This document shows, piece by piece, positions 26,350 to 33,152 of a DNA stretch of 47,547 bases. A program made the translations under genes and the position numbers. The notes beneath the pieces are model-generated. The model had not been told where the DNA came from, made no database searches, and saw nothing but the letters and a program-made list of their open reading frames with translations. Positions within the stretch are counted from its first letter, which is position 1, and each line of letters starts with the position of its first letter. The DNA lies in assembly GCF_003243465.1 (NCBI RefSeq), contig NZ_QFQZ01000032.1, positions 1 to 47,547 of the forward strand. Direction: 5' to 3'. Source of the DNA: Caulobacter segnis. Its GTDB lineage: Bacteria > Pseudomonadota > Alphaproteobacteria > Caulobacterales > Caulobacteraceae.

Positions 26350-26844
26350 CTAATCCTCGGGGGACGATCTTTCGCCGCCGCGATAGAGGCGACTGATCTC
26401 TTGCTCAAGCCAATGCTCGGCGCCGTTGCGGCGCCGGGCCAGGAGCTCCTTCAGAGCGGCGAACGCTTGCCGAAAGGCTTCGAACACCGCCGTGCCGGGC
26501 AGCAAGCTCACCGCGTCGCCAACGTCTTCGCTAAATTCGCGGTGGGCCAGCCACAGGATCGTCGACGACTTGTTGTCCATGGCCCGATAGGCGATCTCCG
26601 GATCCTCGAACATCACGCCATGGACAATGGCCAGGGCGTCGCTGCGCGTGGCTTCGGCGAAGCGTTTTATGCGGTCAAAATTGAGCCGTCCGCGTCCGGC
26701 TTCAAAGTTCTCGTAGGTTTTCTCGGCGATGCCCATGGCGTTGGCGAGCTCAAGCTGCGTTAGCCGGCGCTCACCTCTGATTGTCTTGAGGATGGTTGAA
26801 AGCAGCGCCGATTGCCGCGCGTAACTGGCGTCTAGCTGGGACAT
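26350..26844 (-). CDS. XRE-type HTH transcriptional regulator
   Basis: 164 residues. The HTH domain lies at about 15-70 (LSTILKTIRGERRLTQLELANAMGIAEKTYENFEAGRG), followed by an alpha-helical C-terminal half without a recognised ligand domain. Start ATG at 26844 with GGAG upstream; an in-frame GTG six bases earlier is less likely. A TACACACT half-site, the same as in the operators of the two small XRE genes at 38 kb, overlaps its start. It is probably a repressor of element functions, by analogy. Confidence 0.85.
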   Translation of the reverse strand: MSQLDASYARQSALLSTILKTIRGERRLTQLELANAMGIAEKTYENFEAGRGRLNFDRIKRFAEATRSDALAIVHGVMFEDPEIAYRAMDNKSSTILWLAHREFSEDVGDAVSLLPGTAVFEAFRQAFAALKELLARRRNGAEHWLEQEISRLYRGGERSSPED

Positions 26845-27179
26845 ACACACTCCGCACTCGACACGCGATCAACCTAGAGCCGAGCCACTATCTGATCCTC
26901 GTCCGGTTACGGATCAATCACCGAGGGTTGCAAGCCTCAGCCCTGGGCCGTCTTTTTGCAATCCTGGAGACCCGCCGCGCCGAACCAGGCCGCCCGTGGC
27001 CTTGGCGTCGGGAGATTGCCGCACGATCCTGGGGAAACGGGCGTCGGGTTCAGGCGGAGAACCCGAAAGACCCTTCTTGCGACCGCGAAAGTTGGCGCGG
27101 CGAAGGCGCAAGACAGGAGCGTGGCTCGACAGGCGCGCGTCTGGTCTTTCAGCCTCATCGCTTTAGCGGTGGGGATAGC
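26845..27179. other. Intergenic gap before the lasso locus
   Basis: 335 bases between divergent XRE and GntR genes. No ORF with family-like sequence was recognised. It must hold promoters for both and is probably the left junction of the lasso cargo, but no flanking repeat was found by eye. Confidence 0.45.
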
Positions 27180-27797
27180 GTGAGCCGAGATCGCGATCCG
27201 TTCGAGCGGGCGCTGGAGGCCATCCGTATCAAGCTGCGGAGCGGGGAGGGTCTGCAAGGCCGCGCGCTGGCGATCAATCTGCTGGCCCGTGAGCTCGGCG
27301 TCAGTCAAACGCCGGTGCGCGAGGCGCTGGCCTGGCTAGCCGGCGAGGGGTTGGTCGTCCGCGGCCATGCCGGCTATGTCGGCCGAACCTTCGACGGGGC
27401 GAGCCTGGCTGAGCTCTATCGGTTAAATCTCGCCCATGTGCTGGCGGCCTTGTCGGCCGACCTCCGCGCCGCGACCCCGGGGTTGGCGGGGCAGGGCACG
27501 CGGCCGCCTTGGCCGTTGACCGACAGCGCCGATCCCAATGCGACATTCGATGTTCTGGTGGCTCAGGCCGCCGATCGCACCTTGCTGGCCTCCCTGCGGC
27601 GAACGCGCGAGCCGCTGTCGCCGTTCGTGGCGGCCGAGGCGCCGCTGATCGGCGACCAAGAGGCGACGATGGAGGCCCTAAGGCTCACCTACCCCGATCC
27701 GGCGGGGCTGAGGCGCGCCGCGCGGGCGTTCTATCGGCGCCGCGTCCACGCCGCGTCGATGCTCTTCTCGGCGACGCTTGAGCGCCTCCAGATATAG
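27180..27797 (+). CDS. GntR-type winged-helix regulator of the lasso locus
   Basis: 205 residues from a GTG with GGTGGGG upstream; the frame stays open further upstream but that sequence is not family-like. The N-terminal winged helix (ERALEAIRIKLRSGEGLQG, LARELGVSQTPVREALAWLAGEGLV, GYVGRTF) is classic GntR/FadR type. The helical C-terminal half has no strong FCD metal motif and may bind an effector. It lies 81 bases upstream of the first precursor gene in the same direction, so it probably controls the cluster; the ligand is unknown. A similar regulator accompanies other alphaproteobacterial lasso clusters as far as I recall. Confidence 0.85.
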   Translation: MSRDRDPFERALEAIRIKLRSGEGLQGRALAINLLARELGVSQTPVREALAWLAGEGLVVRGHAGYVGRTFDGASLAELYRLNLAHVLAALSADLRAATPGLAGQGTRPPWPLTDSADPNATFDVLVAQAADRTLLASLRRTREPLSPFVAAEAPLIGDQEATMEALRLTYPDPAGLRRAARAFYRRRVHAASMLFSATLERLQI

Positions 27798-27820
27798 GCC
27801 GGATATAGTTTGAATATACC
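27791..27820 (+). promoter_or_regulatory. AT-rich repeat upstream of the precursor genes (candidate promoter/operator)
   Basis: GATATAG occurs twice 11 bases apart (27791, 27802), and the second copy is part of an imperfect palindrome GGATATA-N7-TATACC (27801-27820). It is the only AT-rich patch in the leader region of the lasso operon. It may be the GntR operator or the -10 region. Confidence 0.35.
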
Positions 27821-27878
27821 CCCTGCCGGTCGCCTCCTGGTTGGGCCGCAACCCGCGGCTGAATGAAAGGAGACTGCC

Positions 27879-27992
27879 ATGCGTGACTCCACCCAACTGA
27901 TCCGTCTCGGCTCGGCGATGCAGCTGACCCAATCGGGCGGCGGCACCCAGCTCGCCGAGTCCGTCGAGTTCATCCGCTACGACCCGGTCTGA
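27879..27992 (+). CDS. Lasso peptide precursor A1
   Basis: 37 codons, ATG with AAAGGAG upstream. The leader MRDSTQLIRLGSAMQLTQ (18 residues) carries the conserved Leu-x3-Gly-x5-Thr pattern with Thr at -2. The predicted core is SGGGTQLAESVEFIRYDPV (19 residues). A macrolactam between the amine of Ser1 and the side chain of Glu9 would give a 9-residue ring. Bulky Phe13, Arg15 and Tyr16 in the tail could lock the thread. A non-Gly first residue and a tail ending in YDP-x recall caulonodins VI/VII of Caulobacter sp. K31 (from memory). Cleavage after Gln18 is inferred from the Thr(-2) rule. Confidence 0.88.
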   Translation: MRDSTQLIRLGSAMQLTQSGGGTQLAESVEFIRYDPV

Positions 27993-28008
27993 ACCCGTCG
28001 CCGGCTCG

Positions 28009-28025
28009 CGGCTCGACTCGAGCCG
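28009..28025 (+). promoter_or_regulatory. Short palindrome between A1 and A2
   Basis: CGGCTCGA-C-TCGAGCCG (28009-28025) can fold into a tight hairpin 17 bases after the A1 stop. It may stabilise the 3' end of the A1 message or reduce read-through. Confidence 0.4.
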
Positions 28026-28119
28026 CCGCTGGATCCGCCTCGCGCGGCGTCGGCGACAAGCCCGCGCCGCGCGATCTGGCCGCGTCCCGACGCGGCTTCC
28101 CGTAAAAGGAGACGGTCCG

Positions 28120-28233
28120 ATGACACGTCTGTTCCCCTTGATCCGTCTTGGCGGCGCGATGCGCCTGACCCAGGCCGGCGGCGGCTCGCTGCAGATGGAA
28201 GAAGGCCTGCCGCTTTACTACGACCCGGCCTGA
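28120..28233 (+). CDS. Lasso peptide precursor A2
   Basis: 37 codons, ATG with AAAAGGAG upstream. The leader MTRLFPLIRLGGAMRLTQ is nearly the same as A1 from residue 7 on, again with Thr at -2. The predicted core AGGGSLQMEEGLPLYYDPA has Ala1 and Glu9 (or, less likely, Glu10) as ring-closing pair. Tyr15 and Tyr16 are candidate plugs. The core shares the x-GGG start and the Y-D-P-x end with A1 but differs between, so the two peptides are distinct products of one B/C enzyme pair. Confidence 0.88.
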   Translation: MTRLFPLIRLGGAMRLTQAGGGSLQMEEGLPLYYDPA

Positions 28234-28242
28234 TCCGGGCCT

Positions 28243-28261
28243 CCGGCGCCGGTGGCGCCGG
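28243..28261 (+). promoter_or_regulatory. GC hairpin between A2 and the B gene
   Basis: CCGGCGCC-GGT-GGCGCCGG (28243-28261) forms a perfect 8-bp stem nine bases after the A2 stop. Hairpins at this place are common in lasso operons and could keep precursor mRNA more abundant than enzyme mRNA. Confidence 0.55.
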
Positions 28262-28295
28262 CCCTCGGCTCAACGATGATTTCAGCGGAGGCGGC

Positions 28296-28940
28296 ATGTC
28301 GCTGCGCCTTGCCGACCACGTTCATGGCGTGACCATCGACGGTGATCTGGTGCTGCTTGACGCCAGCGCGGACGCCTATTTTTGCCTGCCCAATGTTCCT
28401 GGGATCGCGGTCGCGGCGGACGGGCGGGTTGCCGGCGCGCCCGGTGGACTAGCGGACTCGCTCGTTGAAGCGGGTTTGGCCGAAACCTCGCCGCCCCGAC
28501 GCGCGCGACGCGCCCCGGTTGGCGTCGCGCGGACGGCGCGCCACCTGATCCGCGCCGAGCACCAGGCCGCGTCGCCGGGCACGCCCCGTCGGTGGCGCGC
28601 CATCATCGGGGCGGTGATCGATGCGCGCCGCGGTCGTCGCCGGCCATTTTTGGACCTGGTGCGATCGCCAAGACCGCGGGTGGAGACCCTCTCGCCGGCA
28701 TTGCTCGACGATCTCCGCGCCTATCGCCGCCTCACGCCTTGGTTGCCCGTCGATGGCGCATGCCTTTTCCGAAGCCACATGTTGAGGTCCTATCTGCGCG
28801 CCCTCGGTCATGACGCCGATTGGGTGTTTGGGGTCAGTGTCTGGCCATTTCGCGCGCACTGCTGGCTGCAGGTCGGCGACGTCGCCCTCGATGACGAGGC
28901 CGAGCGATTGGCCGGCTATCGTCCCATCCTGGTGGCGTGA
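28296..28940 (+). CDS. Lasso peptide B protein: RRE leader-binding domain fused to transglutaminase-like cysteine protease
   Basis: 214 residues, ATG with GGAGG upstream. The N-terminal about 85 residues are a PqqD-like RiPP recognition element (GVTIDGDLVLLDASADAYFCLP). The C-terminal about 120 residues are the B2 protease with Cys156 (PVDGACLFRSHMLRSYLRALG), His188 (FRAHCWLQVGD) and Asp199/200. It binds the leader and cuts after residue 18 to free the core's alpha-amine. The fused form is usual in Proteobacteria; an Arg-rich linker (70-116) separates the domains. The C gene follows after three bases. Confidence 0.93.
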   Translation: MSLRLADHVHGVTIDGDLVLLDASADAYFCLPNVPGIAVAADGRVAGAPGGLADSLVEAGLAETSPPRRARRAPVGVARTARHLIRAEHQAASPGTPRRWRAIIGAVIDARRGRRRPFLDLVRSPRPRVETLSPALLDDLRAYRRLTPWLPVDGACLFRSHMLRSYLRALGHDADWVFGVSVWPFRAHCWLQVGDVALDDEAERLAGYRPILVA

Positions 28941-28943
28941 GCG

Positions 28944-30779
28944 ATGGGCTATCTCGTCCTCGTTCGAGCGCCAGGCGACGCCGACACGGCTTTCGAGGCG
29001 ATGCTCGCCGAGCTGACGGGCCAGCAGGGCTGGCGCCGAGCCCTGGAGGCCTATGGCCTGGCGGTCCTGGTCAAGGGCGTGGTGACGCCCGAGGTGCATG
29101 GGCTGCAGGGCGCCGGCGGCGTTGGCGGCGTCGTGCTCGGGACCGTGTTCGACCGTGCTGCGTCGGCGTCGGGCGAGGTTCGTCGCGCCGATCTGCGTGG
29201 ACTGATCGACGCCGAGCCACTGGAGGCGGCCTCGCGGCTGATCGAAGGCGCCTGGGGCGGCTATGTCGCCATCATGGCCCGCCGGCGCGAGGAACCGCCG
29301 GCGGTCTTGCGTGATCCCACGGGGCAGCTCGACGCCTTCGTCTGGGCGCGCGACGGGGTCACGCTGATCGGCTCGGAGGCCCCCTTCGGATGCGCCGCGC
29401 CCGTCGGCCTCGCCATCGACTGGCCAAGGCTCGGCGATCTGCTCGACGATCCTCGGCGAACCGGCGCGGCGCCGCCGCTGCTCGGTCTGGTCGCTGTTGA
29501 TCCAGGCGAATGCCGTTACGGTCAGGCCGGACGCGAAAGCGCGCGTCTTTGGTCGCCACGCGCCTTCGCCAGGGCGCCCCGCGCGTCCGCAGGCCTTCTT
29601 GAAGATCTGCGGCGCTGCGTCGACATCAGCGTCGCCGCGGCGGCCGATAGGGATGAAGCGCTGCTCTGCGAGATCTCCGGCGGTCTAGACTCGGCGATTG
29701 TCGCCACCACCCTGGCCCGGCTTGGCCTCAGGCCCGCCGGCGCGATCAATTTCTATCGCGATCAGCCCGAGGGCGACGAGCGACGGTGGGCGCAAGCCGT
29801 CGCCGACGCGACGGGGACGCCCTTATGCGCCGTTCGCCGCGCGCCGTTCGCCCTGGACCAGGCCGCGTTCGACTTTGGCGCCGCCGGGGTGCGGCCAAGC
29901 CTGAATGCCCTCGATCCGGACTATGATCGGCTTCTATTGGAGGAGGTCGAGCGGCTGAAGGCGCAGGTTCTTCTCACCGGGCACGGCGGCGACGTGGTCT
30001 TCTACCAACTGGGCGCGGCCGAGCTCGCCGCCGATCTGTTGCGAGGGCAGCCCTGCGACGGCAGCCGGTTGGCGCGGCTGGGCGACATCGCCAGACGCAC
30101 GCGGCGATCAGTCTGGAGCCTGGCGCGCCAAGCGGTGCTCGGCGCGCCGGTTGCCCGGCGGAGCGCTGAACAAGAGCGGTTCATTCGCCCCGTGGCGAGG
30201 GCAGCGGCTCACCCGTGGCTCTCCGACTTGGCGGGCGTGTCGCCGGCCAAGCGCGTGCAGGTCGCGGGTCTGGTCAACAGCCTCAATGTCGTGGCCCGCA
30301 CCCGTCGCGGCGAGGCGACGCGCCTGGCCCATCCCCTGCTAAGCCAGCCTATGATCGAGCTTTGCCTTTCCATTCCCGCGACCCTGCTGAGCGCTGGAGA
30401 GGACGAGCGCACCTTGGCGCGCCAGGCGTTCGCCGATCGCCTGCCAAGGCTTGTCGCCGAGCGGCGCTCGAAGGGCGACATCACCGCCTTCTTCGGTCGC
30501 AGCGTCGCCGCGAGCCTCCCCGTCCTTCGGGAAAGGCTGCTGGACGGACGGCTGGTGGCGCGAGGACTGATCGACCGCGAGCGCCTGGAGCTCGCCCTGC
30601 GTCCCGAGACCCTGGTCTGGAAGGACTTCTATGGAGAAATCCTAGTCGCCGCGGCGCTGGAGGCCTGGGTCGGTCACTGGGAGGGGCGGATCAACGACTC
30701 CGCCTCCGCCGGCCGTGCCGCGTTGAGCGGAGACGGGTGCGAGAGGGCGGTGTCAAGGAAGGCGAAGGCGCGGCGATAG
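28944..30779 (+). CDS. Lasso peptide cyclase C (asparagine-synthetase-like)
   Basis: 611 residues. It adenylates the Glu9 side chain of the core and closes the macrolactam onto residue 1 around the threaded tail. The C-terminal ATP-binding domain shows the PP-loop LLCEISGGLDSAIVATTL (about residue 243), LLTGHGGDVVFYQLG, and the late ERRSKGDIT and YGEILV segments. The N-terminal half is a degenerate glutaminase-like domain without a terminal Cys, as expected. The last about 35 codons overlap the 3' end of the convergent isopeptidase gene by 106 bases and look non-homologous. This tail is odd and may be a late extension. Confidence 0.93.
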   Translation: MGYLVLVRAPGDADTAFEAMLAELTGQQGWRRALEAYGLAVLVKGVVTPEVHGLQGAGGVGGVVLGTVFDRAASASGEVRRADLRGLIDAEPLEAASRLIEGAWGGYVAIMARRREEPPAVLRDPTGQLDAFVWARDGVTLIGSEAPFGCAAPVGLAIDWPRLGDLLDDPRRTGAAPPLLGLVAVDPGECRYGQAGRESARLWSPRAFARAPRASAGLLEDLRRCVDISVAAAADRDEALLCEISGGLDSAIVATTLARLGLRPAGAINFYRDQPEGDERRWAQAVADATGTPLCAVRRAPFALDQAAFDFGAAGVRPSLNALDPDYDRLLLEEVERLKAQVLLTGHGGDVVFYQLGAAELAADLLRGQPCDGSRLARLGDIARRTRRSVWSLARQAVLGAPVARRSAEQERFIRPVARAAAHPWLSDLAGVSPAKRVQVAGLVNSLNVVARTRRGEATRLAHPLLSQPMIELCLSIPATLLSAGEDERTLARQAFADRLPRLVAERRSKGDITAFFGRSVAASLPVLRERLLDGRLVARGLIDRERLELALRPETLVWKDFYGEILVAAALEAWVGHWEGRINDSASAGRAALSGDGCERAVSRKAKARR

Positions 30780-33115
30780 AGGTCGCGCACATTGTCTGGG
30801 CTCAGCACCACATGGCTCTCGCCGCGATAGAGCAGGAGCTGGGCGTCCTTGCCCTGGCGGTAGAGCGACGAAAACAGCGTCGTCACCTGTCCAAGGTCGG
30901 TGTCGAGATCCCCGTAGATCAACATCACCGGCGCGTTGATCTTGTCCGACTGGAGACCCGGGCTGTTGCGCAGGTACTTGTCGGGGGCGAGCCAGGGCGG
31001 CCCGCCCATCTGGCCTTGGCCATGCTCGGCCCATCCCAGTTCCGACGGCAGGGTCATCAGCTCTGGCGACGCCAGCGCCTCGGGATGGATGGCCCCATAG
31101 TACGACAGAAGGTTGGTGATCGGCGCCGAGGCGATGATGGCCCCAAACCGGGAAGACTCGACGCCCGCCGCCAAGGCGCCGTAGCCCCCATAGCTCTGCC
31201 CCCACACCGCCAGGGGGCGATCTCTCAGGATGGGGTTGGCCGCGACGGCGGCGTCGACGGCCAAGAGCATGGCGTCGGCCAGGCCGGGCATCGGGTCGCG
31301 ATCGCGCTCCATCGGCAAGCTGGGGACGATGACGGCGTAGCCGGCGGCGGCCATCAGCTGGACATTGGCGTCGAACGACCGCGCGCCGGGCTCGGCCGCC
31401 GATGGCGGGCGGGCGTATCGCGCGCCGGGATAGGGCGTGACGATGAGGCCCTTGGGACCGTTCGGCGGCACCTGGGGTGGCAGGTAGAGCCAACTGGTCA
31501 GGGGCGCGCCGTTCATCGCCCTATGCATGACGGGGGCTGGGTTGGCGAACGCCGTCTTAGCCAGCTCGGCATTGACGGTGGCGACCTCTCGCACGGCTTC
31601 GTCCGGTCTGACCAAAACCAAGGATCCAACCCCGTGAGCGTCCGTGCTGAGCGCCGCGACGCCACCCCACGTCTCCGACAGGGCGAGGATCTGGGCCCGC
31701 TCGGGCAACTGCAGCGGTCGCGACAGCACGCCGCCCGAGGTCAGCAGGCGATGGGTCCCAGCGTCAAAGACCAGTCCCGCCGAGCGCGGCAGGCCGGGGA
31801 GCGGGTCGATCGGCGCTTTTACGACCGCGTCCGGGCCGGCCAGTCGCGCGCCTAGGCGTCCAGACGGGTCTAGCCAACGGAGACCCTCGGCGCTGCGTAG
31901 CGCCAGACCCTTATTGGCGCTGACGAGCGCTGGCCCTTGGGGTTCGGGGCTGTCGCGGGTCAGGCGTACCGGGGCCCCTCGACCGAGGCGCCACCAATCG
32001 CGTCGCGCCGCCTCGCCCTCGCGCGCGAGGACCAGAGGATCCTTGTCCGGCCACGCGATCGCCGGCAGGGGACGCGGATCACGCCCGCCCGTGTCGGCCA
32101 GGGTCAATCCCGGCGCCAGGACGGTGGGCTGCCCCACCACCGGAAGACGCCAGTAGCGATAGTCGGCCCATCCATCGCCATCGGGCCTGGCCGCCACCGC
32201 CAGGGCCTCGCCCCGCGGCGACCAAGCCCAGGCGCCGCGAACCAGATCGCAGCGTGGGCAGGGCGTCCGCCGCGCGCCGGTGGTCAGGTCGACCATGACC
32301 AGACGCAGCCGGCGCGGCGGGTAGCCGACGCGAATGAGGCTCTGCGCGGTGGGCTCGGTTCGCTCGGCCTCTTCCAATACGGCGGCCGTGCGTCCGCCTG
32401 GGGCCAGCAGCAGGTCGGCGAAGGCGCCGTGGGCCAACACCCGCGAGCGACCGGTGACGACATTGAAGGCGACGAGAGCCGCTTGGCTGGCGGGCGGGTT
32501 CATGGCGGTGAAGCGTCCGCTGCCAAGCGCTGTCACCGAGAGTTTTCCCTCGGCGCTGGCGGCCCAGGCCTTCGACACGCGCTCGCGCCCCTGCCAGCCG
32601 AGACCGGACAGGCGGGCGATCGCCTCCGGCGGCCGCGACATCGCCACCACTTCGTTGTTGTCGCGCCAACGGGCCTGGGCGAACCAAAGCTCGGGTTCGA
32701 CCAGGCGGCCCGACCAGGCGACCGCGCCCGTCGCCACGGTGACCACGCCAAGTTCGCGAGCGTGACCACGTTGGCGAACGACGATGATCCGCGCGCCGTC
32801 CGGCGAAAAGGCCCCCATGGCGTCGCCGCTGCCGGCCTCCGCCACCAGCAGGGGCCGAGCTGGCCCGGGCGCTTTCAGATCGACGACCATCAGCTGGCTG
32901 GCCGCGCTCCCGACCATGAAATCCTGGTCAAAGCGCGGAGCCGACTTCCAGGCGGGATGGCGTTCGAAGACGAACCATCGGCCATCGGGCGAAAAGGCGG
33001 CGCGTCCGATCTCTTCGAGCGACAGCAGGGCTTCGACGGTGAAGGGCGTCGCGGGGGCGGCGGGGGCGGCGGTCGCCAAGCCACAGGCGAGCGCCAGCCA
33101 TGCGCAGGAACGCAT
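30674..33115 (-). CDS. Lasso peptide isopeptidase-like S9 (prolyl oligopeptidase family) hydrolase
   Basis: 813 residues. A signal peptide (MRSCAWLALACGLATAAPA) is followed by a long beta-propeller-like region and a C-terminal alpha/beta-hydrolase domain. The catalytic residues are Ser641 (WGQSYGGYGAL), Asp738 (YGDLDTD) and His768 (RGESHVV). Together with the adjacent TonB receptor and lasso genes this fits the AtxE-type isopeptidases, which open the ring isopeptide bond of imported lasso peptides; it is longer than the AtxE proteins I recall (about 690). AGGAG precedes the ATG. It is the last gene of the minus-strand operon, 37 bases after the receptor. A generic dipeptidyl peptidase is the alternative. 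Confidence 0.85.
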   Translation of the reverse strand: MRSCAWLALACGLATAAPAAPATPFTVEALLSLEEIGRAAFSPDGRWFVFERHPAWKSAPRFDQDFMVGSAASQLMVVDLKAPGPARPLLVAEAGSGDAMGAFSPDGARIIVVRQRGHARELGVVTVATGAVAWSGRLVEPELWFAQARWRDNNEVVAMSRPPEAIARLSGLGWQGRERVSKAWAASAEGKLSVTALGSGRFTAMNPPASQAALVAFNVVTGRSRVLAHGAFADLLLAPGGRTAAVLEEAERTEPTAQSLIRVGYPPRRLRLVMVDLTTGARRTPCPRCDLVRGAWAWSPRGEALAVAARPDGDGWADYRYWRLPVVGQPTVLAPGLTLADTGGRDPRPLPAIAWPDKDPLVLAREGEAARRDWWRLGRGAPVRLTRDSPEPQGPALVSANKGLALRSAEGLRWLDPSGRLGARLAGPDAVVKAPIDPLPGLPRSAGLVFDAGTHRLLTSGGVLSRPLQLPERAQILALSETWGGVAALSTDAHGVGSLVLVRPDEAVREVATVNAELAKTAFANPAPVMHRAMNGAPLTSWLYLPPQVPPNGPKGLIVTPYPGARYARPPSAAEPGARSFDANVQLMAAAGYAVIVPSLPMERDRDPMPGLADAMLLAVDAAVAANPILRDRPLAVWGQSYGGYGALAAGVESSRFGAIIASAPITNLLSYYGAIHPEALASPELMTLPSELGWAEHGQGQMGGPPWLAPDKYLRNSPGLQSDKINAPVMLIYGDLDTDLGQVTTLFSSLYRQGKDAQLLLYRGESHVVLSPDNVRDLYRRAFAFLDTALSHPSPLNAARPAEAESLIRPSQ

Positions 33116-33152
33116 CGCGGTCTCCTAGGTTCGAGGGGAGGTGAGGGCGGGC

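Noticed and set aside
28009..28119. A third precursor gene between A1 and A2
   Set aside because: No ATG/GTG frame there has a leader with Gly-x5-Thr or a core with an acidic residue at 8 or 9.
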